From an uncultured Oscillospiraceae bacterium (lineage in GTDB: Bacteria > Bacillota > Clostridia > Oscillospirales > Acutalibacteraceae): DNA of 13,673 nt. Below, one piece after another: positions 1 through 6,926 of this stretch. How positions within the stretch are numbered: position 1 is the first letter of the stretch; every line of letters starts with the position of its first letter. The stretch lies in NCBI GenBank assembly GCA_905193585.1, contig CAJJPG010000040.1, positions 1 through 13,673 of the forward strand, read 5' to 3'. The translations under genes and the position numbers were made by a program. The notes beneath the pieces were generated by a model. The model searched no databases and was not told the DNA's origin. It was given only the letters and a program-made list of their open reading frames with translations.

Positions 1-103
1 CGAGGGTCCACCCGTTCCCATACCGAACACGGAAGTTAAGCTCGCTTGCGCTGAAAATACTCGGCGGGAAGCTGCCCGGAAAGATAAGTAGATGCCAACA
101 CTT
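1..103 (+). rRNA. rrf: 5S ribosomal RNA, 3' part
   Basis: The first ~100 bases hold the conserved 5S core (CCGTTCCCATACCGAACACG, then GAAGTTAAGC) and the later GGAAGCTGCC segment. The 5' end of the gene lies outside the window. A strong terminator begins at once after it, as expected for the end of an rRNA operon. The exact 3' end (about 102-103) is inferred from the start of the terminator stem. Confidence 0.93.
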
Positions 104-139
104 AAACCTGTAAACAAGCAATTGTTTGCAGGTTTTTTT
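104..139 (+). terminator. rRNA operon terminator
   Basis: The left arm AAACCTGTAAACAA (104-117) pairs with TTGTTTGCAGGTTT (122-135), 14 pairs with one G-U wobble and a GCAA loop. A run of seven T follows (133-139). It directly follows the 5S rRNA, so it should end the rRNA transcript. Confidence 0.92.
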
Positions 140-309
140 GTATTTATTTAGAGTTATAAAAAACCAAAATTTAAAGCAATTTCGCGGAAAGCACTACGAA
201 TGGTGGTGAAATATACCGTTCTATTGTTAACCGCACAAAATCAGCGTACAAATCGCCTGAACTGTTACTTTCGGTTTTTAAGAGTAAATAAAAAAGGAAG
301 TATTATGTT
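140..309 (+). other. Spacer between rRNA terminator and broken gene
   Basis: This stretch has no gene I recognise. An open stretch in one frame (175-291) would encode about 38 residues, including NGGEIYRSIVNRTK, and stops at TAA 289-291. The GGEIYR part loosely resembles GGKAYRI in the binding-like module at about 1281-1305. It could therefore be more of the decayed 5' end of the downstream gene, but the similarity is too short to rely on. An A-rich AAGGAAG (294-300) precedes ATGs at 305 and 310. No convincing promoter was seen. Confidence 0.3.
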
Positions 310-459
310 ATGAGTGAAAATATTGTATGCAAAACAGCGGTTGTAGCAAATATCACGGAAATATCGACAAAACAGCTTTGTGAGTTTTCGGATAAACAGA
401 TATTAAGACTTTCGGGAAGACCGCAGCCATTTTTGGAGTATTCTCCGGAAACGCTTTAA
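310..459 (+). pseudogene. Broken 5' fragment of the anchored binding protein
   Basis: The ATG at 310 opens a 49-codon frame ending at TAA 457-459. Its last residues (EYSPETL) lead naturally into RQFAEVKQLLIYITLP, which is encoded in the frame of the next gene from 459 on. Adding one T to the TTT at 455-457 would join the two as SPETLLRQFAEV. The stretch also aligns with the later copy of the same module: NITEI here against ALTEI at about 1551-1565, and YITLPECKGTEGYS against YITAPTCDGTEGWS. The fragment starts in mid-module and has no signal peptide, so even the joined frame is not a complete gene. I infer a 5'-truncated, frameshifted gene or an assembly or sequencing fault. Confidence 0.55.
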
Positions 460-2999
460 GGCAGTTTGCCGAGGTAAAGCAGCTTCTTATATACATAACA
501 CTTCCCGAATGTAAAGGAACAGAGGGCTACAGCGTAAGCATAGGCGATATAAGTATTACCCTTAAGGGAGACCGCAAGGCTATCGAGTCAATAGACGAGA
601 TTAACAAGGAATTAGAAGATTTTGATTCAGCCGATACAGTTGAGGAAATTAATTCCTCGGGTACTGCCGGAATTTACGCCTACAAAGGCAAATTCAGCAT
701 TTGTAAGGAGGACGCCCATACAGCGCCTAATTCTTTGCTTTACAAATCCCAAGCAGATGCAGTTAATAACAATACTTTTTTAAATATTTCTCTTGAAAAG
801 CGTGCGGCGGGCTGCGTCGGAGTTGAGTTTTACGTAAAAAATCTTGACGAGACACAAAGTGTTAATATCAGGTCTATTCTCATAGTTGGTAAAGGAAGTA
901 ACGAGAAAAAGTATCAATATATTAAAGATGTTTATCCCTCTGAAAACGGCGAATACACACGAATAAGAATTCACTTTAATGATGTCGGTGTGACAACCGA
1001 CGAATTTTGGGGCGGGACCAACGAAGGAAACAAATTAAGCAATACTGAAATAGAAGAGCTTATCACCTTGAGAATAAGAATTCCTTATATGAAGTCAAAT
1101 CACGCCGGAGTATTGTTCGACTCCTTTAGGCTGATTACTGATGAGGATATTCCGAAGCCCGAAGAGCTTGTCAGACGTATGCTTGATTTTGAAGACTGCG
1201 AGGTAGGCGGTGAGTTGCCCGAAAATCTTGTTGTTACCGATAAATACGGCGGAAATATGGGCATAGAGCAAACAGCGGACGGCGGTAAAGCATACAGAAT
1301 AAATTATGACCTTAAGACCGAAGCCTCCGCCGCAAATCAAATCGGAGCGAGAGAGTATGTAGCGTTTAGTATAACCGTTCCGAAAACCTCCCTTAAAGGC
1401 GCGTCGGAAATTAGGGTCGGTATGACAAATAATGCGGTAAGCTGCGACGATACTTGGTCAGGGGTTTCAAATATTTATCAGGTTGTAGGAATACGCGGCG
1501 GCGGATATTACGGCAAAACCGCAGAAAATGCCGATAAAGCACCTGATAAAGGCGCTCTTACCGAAATAAAAATTCCGCTTGATAAAATGCGCAGAACTGA
1601 AGGCGGTCTCACCGGTTGGTGCAGTTCTACCGAATATTGGTCGTCGTCACAGCTTGCCGATGTTGTTTCAATCTTGGTATATATCACCGCACCGACCTGC
1701 GACGGAACCGAGGGCTGGAGCTTTGATATAAACTATATTGATGTTTATTATGAAGACGCGGCGCAGAATTATGAAATCGAGACCCGCTGTGCGGTTAAGG
1801 CTAACCGCGTTTCGGGCGAGGAGAACTCCTATATTTCGGCGGAAAGCGTTAAAATATCCAAAAAAGACCCCAATTATGCTATGTTCACCTCCGCGTGGAG
1901 GCTAAGCATAAATAATGCGGATACGCCGAAGCCCTTAAAATTCATCAACACCTATACAAATTACTATACCGATTTAAGCGACTTTACGGAAAGCGCGACA
2001 TTGGGCTTTTATTTACAGGCGGATACGCCGCTTGATTTGCAGATTACACTACAGGACAAGGCGGGCGTGAAGCTGAGTGTTACTGTGCCTACCGCTCCTC
2101 CTGAGATTAGTTCCCAATACGGTGTATATCAGCTTGTTTTTAAGGATATTTTAAATAAATATTACGAGGAAAACCCGGAGGGTGCCTTCGATATTTCTAA
2201 TATTCGTTTCCTTGAAGTATTGCCCGTAGCCGAGGGTGGCTTGCCCGATACGGTTATGTTAAGCGGTCTTTCAATTTGGACAATGGAGATTGGCAGCGCG
2301 GTTGTTTATTCGGGGTATCATTATTCCGATAACGGCGTTACGGTTGACGCATATAACGACTACCTGCCGATGGATACCGTGACGGTAGTTGAGTCCGAGG
2401 AGGCGGCGTCCGCTGTAAAAAATTTCGGAATTAAACTCCCGGCAGAGCTTACTCCGCTTCTGTTTAAAACTATTACCCTGTATACGGTAAACGGCAGCGT
2501 AACCGAGCCTACGGGCAAAATCTGGCTTAGCTTTGAGATAGACCCAAGCTTAGATTTAAGCAAAATATCAATTTATAAGGTTTTCTTTGACGGCTCTTAT
2601 ATTAAACAGCGTTATGCGGCTGAGGATGGTGCTATTGCTATTAACACCTTTACTACCGGCAGCTTTTTAATAACAAGGGGCAAGCTTAAGGAAGAACCTG
2701 ACGAAAGTACCGGAAATACAAATACTTCGGATAATATCCAGAGCGCCGGTAATCAAGTTAATTTTACGGGCGGGACAAATTTTAATAATACCGATAACAG
2801 CGGCGAGAATACACCCACGACCAAGGTTAAAAGGAAGATTATACGCAAGGTCGTCCGCAAAAAGGGGAAGCAGGATAATGGTTTACCGGTATGGACTATC
2901 GTTCTGATAGCAGCAGGTTCGGCGGCGGTTATAGGCGGCGGAGCCGTAACAACGGTAATTCTCGTTAAAAAACGCAATAGGGGAGGAAAGGCAAAATGA
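396..2999 (+). CDS. Membrane-anchored multimodular glycan-binding-like protein, 5' end broken
   Basis: This frame is open from 396, just after TAA 393-395, to TGA 2999, but has no ATG, GTG or TTG before TTG 735. That TTG is not a credible start: homology to the module in the large GH5 protein begins far upstream (EDFDS at about 615, matching DDFES at about 6660). Modules in order: the end of a B-type module (to ~590), an A-type module (~612-1142), a full B-type module (~1182-1754), a third beta-rich module (~1770-2285) and a beta-rich pre-anchor domain (~2301-2678). A Ser/Thr/Asn-rich linker and a Lys/Arg cluster (~2685-2870) come next, then one Gly/Ala-rich membrane helix (~2889-2966) and a short basic tail. 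No LPXTG motif is seen. With an intact N-terminus it would be displayed on the cell surface, probably holding polysaccharide near the GH5 enzymes. It carries no catalytic signature I recognise. It overlaps the next gene by 4 nt (ATGA), which suggests translational coupling. Confidence 0.72.
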   Translation, partial: TDIKTFGKTAAIFGVFSGNALRQFAEVKQLLIYITLPECKGTEGYSVSIGDISITLKGDRKAIESIDEINKELEDFDSADTVEEINSSGTAGIYAYKGKFSICKEDAHTAPNSLLYKSQADAVNNNTFLNISLEKRAAGCVGVEFYVKNLDETQSVNIRSILIVGKGSNEKKYQYIKDVYPSENGEYTRIRIHFNDVGVTTDEFWGGTNEGNKLSNTEIEELITLRIRIPYMKSNHAGVLFDSFRLITDEDIPKPEELVRRMLDFEDCEVGGELPENLVVTDKYGGNMGIEQTADGGKAYRINYDLKTEASAANQIGAREYVAFSITVPKTSLKGASEIRVGMTNNAVSCDDTWSGVSNIYQVVGIRGGGYYGKTAENADKAPDKGALTEIKIPLDKMRRTEGGLTGWCSSTEYWSSSQLADVVSILVYITAPTCDGTEGWSFDINYIDVYYEDAAQNYEIETRCAVKANRVSGEENSYISAESVKISKKDPNYAMFTSAWRLSINNADTPKPLKFINTYTNYYTDLSDFTESATLGFYLQADTPLDLQITLQDKAGVKLSVTVPTAPPEISSQYGVYQLVFKDILNKYYEENPEGAFDISNIRFLEVLPVAEGGLPDTVMLSGLSIWTMEIGSAVVYSGYHYSDNGVTVDAYNDYLPMDTVTVVESEEAASAVKNFGIKLPAELTPLLFKTITLYTVNGSVTEPTGKIWLSFEIDPSLDLSKISIYKVFFDGSYIKQRYAAEDGAIAINTFTTGSFLITRGKLKEEPDESTGNTNTSDNIQSAGNQVNFTGGTNFNNTDNSGENTPTTKVKRKIIRKVVRKKGKQDNGLPVWTIVLIAAGSAAVIGGGAVTTVILVKKRNRGGKAK

Positions 3000-4189
3000 A
3001 AAAGCTGTTGTCAATAATCTGTGCTGTCTGCCTTACCGTTTCCTTTGCGGGATGCGGTAAGAAGGAGGAAAACAAAAAGGTAACTTCAAGCACCCCGTCC
3101 TCCTCAAGCTCGGATATAAGCTCAGAAGATAATCAGAGCACTTCGACAAGCTCCGAAGCGAATTTGGGCGTATCGTCGGGCAACAATAAAACAAATTCAC
3201 AAAACACTCAGACGGATAATAATCAGTCCGGCGGAGAGACAACGCCCGCCAATACCGAAAAAAAGACCGTAAAGGTTACCGATAAGCTAAAGCGCGGTAT
3301 AAATATGTCGGGTCCATTAGAATCTGCTGATGTTAATTATGATTCCTGGATATTTAATCCCGATTATTATTCACAGCTCGCCTCAAAGGGCTTTGACCAT
3401 ATTCGTCTGCCCGTAAACTTCGGTAATTTTATCGGCGAGGCACCTGATTATTATATTGAAACCGGGTTTTTGCGCGCTGTTGATCTTGCAATAAACTGCG
3501 CGCTTGACGCGGGGCTTTGCGTGGTGCTGGATTTCCATGGCTGGGCAGGAACACTTGCCTCTGACTTTAACGGCAACAAGGAATGCTTTTATAAGATATG
3601 GCAGCAGGTTTCCGCAAGGTATCAGAGCTATCCCGAGGAGCTTATGTTTGAGCTTGTAAACGAGCCTAACAAGCCGATTACCAACAAACAGTTAAACGAG
3701 CTTCAAATGGAAACGGTAAAGCGCATAAGAAAGCTTAATCCCACAAGAGTTATCGCCCTTGCAACAAACGAAAATAACGGAACATGGAACCTGTTTAATA
3801 CTCAGGTTCCGGTAGGTGATGAAAATATCATTATTTCCATACATAACTACGACACAATGAGCTTTACCCACCAGGGCGCTACGTGGATCGGTAACGCATT
3901 TGCTAACAAGGATCATTTTGACGATGAAATAAGGAATGCGATTAAGGAGCATATGGATTACTGCAAAGCGTATGAGGAACGAACCGGACGTAAGGTATGG
4001 ATAAGCGAATGGGGAGTATATCAGGGCATTGCGGATAAAGAGGATATAAGCGCATATGTAGATTACTTTTCAAATGTATGCAAGGAATTAGAGATTGCGT
4101 ACTGTTACTGGGAATTCTGTTCCGGCTACGGCGTTTATGACTTAACTGCCGGTACCTTTAAGGATTTCGTAATAAATTATTTTCATTAA
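2996..4189 (+). CDS. GH5 glycanase, lipoprotein (endoglucanase-like)
   Basis: This 397-residue protein starts with a type II signal peptide: a basic MKKLL start, a hydrophobic core and the lipobox SFAGC with lipidated Cys20. A Ser/Thr/Asn-rich spacer (about 28-90) is typical of an enzyme held off the membrane. The GH5 barrel fills about 98-397. The acid/base is Glu223 in FELVNEP and the nucleophile is Glu338 in VWISEWG. Other conserved active-site elements are Arg137 (HIRLP), His181, HNY at 283-285 and the YWEF tryptophan near 372. The FTHQGATW stretch (290-297) recalls Thermotoga Cel5A-like GH5 enzymes (GH5_25 and relatives). The likely reaction is retaining endo-hydrolysis of beta-1,4-glucan or mixed-linkage or mannan chains at the outer membrane face; the exact substrate cannot be read. 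The start is supported by GGGAGG at 2981-2986, 9 nt upstream. The gene is coupled to the anchored binding protein. Confidence 0.93.
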   Translation: MKKLLSIICAVCLTVSFAGCGKKEENKKVTSSTPSSSSSDISSEDNQSTSTSSEANLGVSSGNNKTNSQNTQTDNNQSGGETTPANTEKKTVKVTDKLKRGINMSGPLESADVNYDSWIFNPDYYSQLASKGFDHIRLPVNFGNFIGEAPDYYIETGFLRAVDLAINCALDAGLCVVLDFHGWAGTLASDFNGNKECFYKIWQQVSARYQSYPEELMFELVNEPNKPITNKQLNELQMETVKRIRKLNPTRVIALATNENNGTWNLFNTQVPVGDENIIISIHNYDTMSFTHQGATWIGNAFANKDHFDDEIRNAIKEHMDYCKAYEERTGRKVWISEWGVYQGIADKEDISAYVDYFSNVCKELEIAYCYWEFCSGYGVYDLTAGTFKDFVINYFH

Positions 4190-4206
4190 CAAAAATTTTT
4201 TATAAT

Positions 4207-4231
4207 GCACAGCCGAAATAATCGGCTGTGC
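4207..4231 (+). other. Intercistronic hairpin before the cytoplasmic GH5 gene
   Basis: GCACAGCCGA (4207-4216) is perfectly complementary to TCGGCTGTGC (4222-4231) around an AATAA loop. No T-run follows, so it is not a standard terminator. It sits between two co-directional GH5 genes, just before the AAGGAG ribosome-binding site at 4235-4240. An RNA processing or 3'-end stabilising role is an inference; such hairpins are known between genes of clostridial cellulase operons. A TATAAT precedes it at 4201-4206, but no good -35 element is present, so a promoter here is only a weak possibility. Confidence 0.6.
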
Positions 4232-4249
4232 GGCAAGGAGCACAACCCA

Positions 4250-5149
4250 ATGGATATAACAAAGTTAAAACGCGGAATGAATATTGACCTCAAACCTTGG
4301 ACACCCGAGGCGGAAGAAAACGGAAAGAGGTACTGTAAAATAATAAAGGAAGCGGGCTTCGACCATGTAAGACTTCCCTTTACGGTAGACAGGGACGACC
4401 CACAGTGCGCTCCGACAAAGGAGTTCTACGAGGTTATCCGCCGAGTTACACAGTCCGCCGTTGACTGCGGACTTTACGCAATAGTAGATATACACCCCTT
4501 TATAGGTATGCAGGCAGACCCGATAAACACCAAGGCTGATTTTATTAAGTTTTGGGGCGAGCTTGCCGATTATCTTAAGGATATGGACGATACCGTTATT
4601 TTTGAGATATATAACGAGCCGGACGGGGATTTCAACTATACCGTTTTGAACGAGGTTCAGAACGAGGCGATTGCCGAGATAAGAAAGACAAACCCTACAA
4701 GATGGATTGCGGCGGCAACAGCTCATTGCAATACCATTGAAAATCTTATGCATCTTGAACTGCCCGAGGATGACCGTAATATTTTCGTCACAGTTCACGA
4801 ATACACGCCTATGAAGTTTACTCATCAGGGAGCAGACTGGATGAAGGGCGACTGGCCGACAGGCACTAAATGGGGAACGGAAAAGGAAAAGGCTTTGCTT
4901 TCCTACCGTTTCGATATGGCAAAGCGTTGGGCGGATTATTACGGCAGATACATTCATTTGGGCGAATTCGGGGCAATGCGCCATGCAGACCCGGAATGCC
5001 GCAGAGAATGGACGGAATATCTTGTGAAGCTTTGTGAGGAGCGCGGCTTTGGCTGGGTTTATTGGGAATTCTGCTATTCGTTCCAGGCATACGATTTGGA
5101 AAAGGGGGAATGGATTGCTCCGATTTTAGGGGCGCTGATTAAAGCTTGA
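4250..5149 (+). CDS. GH5 glycanase without export signal (cytoplasmic)
   Basis: The 299-residue protein is almost exactly one GH5 barrel. The frame is open from an ATG at 4205, but the ATG at 4250 is the better start: AAGGAG at 4235-4240 lies 9 nt upstream, the barrel begins at once (TKLKRGMN), and the earlier ATG overlaps the hairpin. There is no signal peptide, lipobox or membrane helix, so it should act in the cytoplasm on imported oligosaccharides. The acid/base is Glu123 (FEIYNEP) and the nucleophile is Glu239 (LGEFG). HVRLP (39-43), His82, HEY (183-185), FTHQGADW (190-197) and YWEF (271-274) match the other two GH5 proteins here. Its GFDHVRLP coding stretch is almost identical in DNA to that of the large GH5 protein, which suggests recent common descent. 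The substrate is inferred to be short beta-glucan-type oligomers. Non-classical release or lysis cannot be excluded. Confidence 0.9.
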   Translation: MDITKLKRGMNIDLKPWTPEAEENGKRYCKIIKEAGFDHVRLPFTVDRDDPQCAPTKEFYEVIRRVTQSAVDCGLYAIVDIHPFIGMQADPINTKADFIKFWGELADYLKDMDDTVIFEIYNEPDGDFNYTVLNEVQNEAIAEIRKTNPTRWIAAATAHCNTIENLMHLELPEDDRNIFVTVHEYTPMKFTHQGADWMKGDWPTGTKWGTEKEKALLSYRFDMAKRWADYYGRYIHLGEFGAMRHADPECRREWTEYLVKLCEERGFGWVYWEFCYSFQAYDLEKGEWIAPILGALIKA

Positions 5150-5153
5150 TCCC

Positions 5154-5170
5154 TGTCCCGCGGGGGGACA
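5154..5170 (+). other. Short intercistronic hairpin
   Basis: TGTCCC (5154-5159) pairs with GGGACA (5165-5170) across GCGGG. It lies five bases after the stop of the cytoplasmic GH5 gene and has no T-run, so it is a poor terminator. Its position repeats that of the hairpin before the previous gene and may likewise mark a processing or stability point between GH5 cistrons. This role is inferred. Confidence 0.4.
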
Positions 5171-5198
5171 AATACTAAATGAAAGGTGTTTTAAAAGT

Positions 5199-6896
5199 AT
5201 GAAACTGTTTAAAAAGACCCTCGCAATGTTTCTAAGCACGGTTATGCTTGAGGGACTTATTGCAGTTCCCGCAACACAGGCAGCCGCCGCAGGCGAGACA
5301 GTAACCAGAACAATTAATCTGCTTGATTTGTCGGAAACCGCCGCCAGCACAACTCTTTCCAAGGAGAATTTGACCAATTGGCCCGCAGGTATGACCGTAG
5401 GTGATTTTGACGATTATGACGGCACACGCTCGGTAGTAGGGCTTGAAGACGGAACAAAGGCGTTAAAGCTTGCCTTTGATAAAAAGCAGGCAGAAGCTCC
5501 GAAAGGTCGTGACCTTGCTAATATTGCAAACTATGATTTTAAGTTTTCAATTCCTGCGGCTTACCGTCCGTATATTAACAGCGTGAAGCTTTCAATGGAA
5601 AATAGGTCTAATTTGTTCCAAGGCTGGGAAGAGAAAGAATTATTAGCTCCTTATTTCCTTTTAGCCCTTACAGACGGAACAAATTATTCAAAAATCAGTG
5701 ATAAGACCTTAAATATTGAGAAAGCCGAATTAGAATACACACTACCTGTTGCCGGCGTTGCAAAGGTTAGCGCGTGGGGCTATCAGGATTATGCTGATAT
5801 TAACAGCGGAACTAAGTGGTCCGAAGAAGATAAATCCGGTATGACCGACGTTGTACTTTCGGTAACCGTACCTTATATCGACGACCTTACCACCTATATG
5901 CTGATTAAGAGCCTTGAATTGGAAATAACCGGCACTAAGGAAGAGCTTGACGCGGCTGAAAAAGCGGCGAACGCTATCACCCGAACAATCAATCTGCTTG
6001 ATTTGTCGGAAACCGCCGCCGGCACTACTCTTTCCAAGGAGAATTTGACCAATTGGCCCGCAGGTATGTCCGTAGGCGCATATGACGATTACGACGGCAC
6101 ACGCTCGGTAGTAGAGCTTAAAGACGGAACCAAGGCGTTAAAGCTGGCGTTCAACGTAAAGCAGAATAGCAAACCTACCGACCGAAAGCTTTCTACTATC
6201 GCAAACTATGATTTTAAGTTTTCAATTCCTGCGGCTTACCGTCCATATTTAAACAACGTGAAGCTTAAATTGGAGAATAATTCCAATCTTTTTAACAACT
6301 GGGCATTAACTTCTCCTTATTTCCTTTTAGCGTTTACCAACGGGACATATTATTCAAAAACCAGTGATAAGACCTTACCGATTGAGAAAGCCGAATTAGA
6401 ATACACACTACCTGTTGCCGGCGTTGCAAAGGTTGACTGGTATGGATATTACGATTATGCTGATATTAACAGCAACAGCGCAACTAAGTGGAAAGAAGAT
6501 AAATCCGGTATGACCGACGTTGTGCTTTCGGTAACCGTACCTTATATCGACGACCTTACCACCTATATGCTGATTAAAAGCCTTGAATTGGAAATAACCG
6601 GCACTAAGGAAGAGCTTGACGCGGCTGAAAAGGAAGCTTTAAGCGCGTCGACGCTTATCGACGATTTCGAGAGCAATAGCAGTGCGGTCGTTGCCGCCGA
6701 TGAGGGCTTTTTTGCCGCAAGCGGCGATAAGGTGAGAAAGTTTTATCGCCCGTCAGATAAGCCGGGATATGAGGTTGATGTAACCGTAGGCTTTAATTCC
6801 CGTGTCCGCAAATATGACGGAATCAGTTTTTATGTCTTAAACCCGGGTGATAAGGCTTATACAATGCGTTGTTTCTTACGCGACTCCTCAGCATGA
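5199..6896 (+). CDS. Secreted multimodular GH5 protein, N-terminal half (ends at in-frame TGA)
   Basis: The 565-residue product begins with a secretory signal peptide (MKLFKKTLAMFLS, hydrophobic core, cleavage near ATQA/AAA at about 28-31). Two tandem ~225-residue repeats follow (about 36-260 and 261-482). Each opens with TRTINLLDLSETAA and ends with TGTKEELDAAEK. I do not recognise their family; they look like beta-sandwich binding modules. Next is the first half of an A-type module (from DDFES, ~487), which stops at TGA 6894-6896 in mid-module. The same frame continues without another stop to 9407 and holds the rest of that module and a GH5 catalytic domain, so this is one interrupted gene. 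If TGA is real, the product is a secreted binding protein with no enzyme. The start is supported by AAAGGTG (5182-5188), 10 nt upstream. It lies 49 nt after the cytoplasmic GH5 gene. Confidence 0.85.
   Translation: MKLFKKTLAMFLSTVMLEGLIAVPATQAAAAGETVTRTINLLDLSETAASTTLSKENLTNWPAGMTVGDFDDYDGTRSVVGLEDGTKALKLAFDKKQAEAPKGRDLANIANYDFKFSIPAAYRPYINSVKLSMENRSNLFQGWEEKELLAPYFLLALTDGTNYSKISDKTLNIEKAELEYTLPVAGVAKVSAWGYQDYADINSGTKWSEEDKSGMTDVVLSVTVPYIDDLTTYMLIKSLELEITGTKEELDAAEKAANAITRTINLLDLSETAAGTTLSKENLTNWPAGMSVGAYDDYDGTRSVVELKDGTKALKLAFNVKQNSKPTDRKLSTIANYDFKFSIPAAYRPYLNNVKLKLENNSNLFNNWALTSPYFLLAFTNGTYYSKTSDKTLPIEKAELEYTLPVAGVAKVDWYGYYDYADINSNSATKWKEDKSGMTDVVLSVTVPYIDDLTTYMLIKSLELEITGTKEELDAAEKEALSASTLIDDFESNSSAVVAADEGFFAASGDKVRKFYRPSDKPGYEVDVTVGFNSRVRKYDGISFYVLNPGDKAYTMRCFLRDSSA
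5304..6641 (+). repeat. Tandem in-frame coding repeat, period 675 bp
   Basis: Copy 1 covers about 5304-5978 and copy 2 about 5979-6641. Copy 2 is shorter by a few codons because of small in-frame indels. The DNA is close to identical at the start (the coding stretch for INLLDLSETAA) and over the last ~130 bases before the DAAEK codons, where I count about two differences. The middle differs much more. This pattern fits a recent duplication, or gene conversion homogenising the edges. Confidence 0.9.
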
Positions 6897-6926
6897 ATTG
6901 CTCAAAAGGATTTCAAAGCTTCAAAT

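Noticed and set aside
735..737. TTG as the true start of the anchored binding protein
   Set aside because: Homology to the A-type module of the large GH5 protein starts about 120 bases earlier, and no properly spaced ribosome-binding site precedes it. The AAGGAGG at 705-711 is about 23 nt away and encodes conserved-looking sequence.
2877..2980. Sortase (LPXTG) anchor at the C-terminus of the binding protein
   Set aside because: The sequence before the helix is NGLPVWT, without the required Thr-Gly, so a plain transmembrane anchor fits better.
4265..4984. Long open frame on the minus strand opposite the cytoplasmic GH5 gene
   Set aside because: It lies wholly within a clear GH5 gene, has no recognisable domain or ribosome-binding site, and its composition is that of an antisense shadow.
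6894..6896. Alternative genetic code or selenocysteine at the in-frame TGA
   Set aside because: TGA ends other genes here (2999, 5149) and TGG is used throughout for Trp. The equivalent residue in the paralogous module is Tyr, and no reason for selenocysteine in a binding module is apparent.
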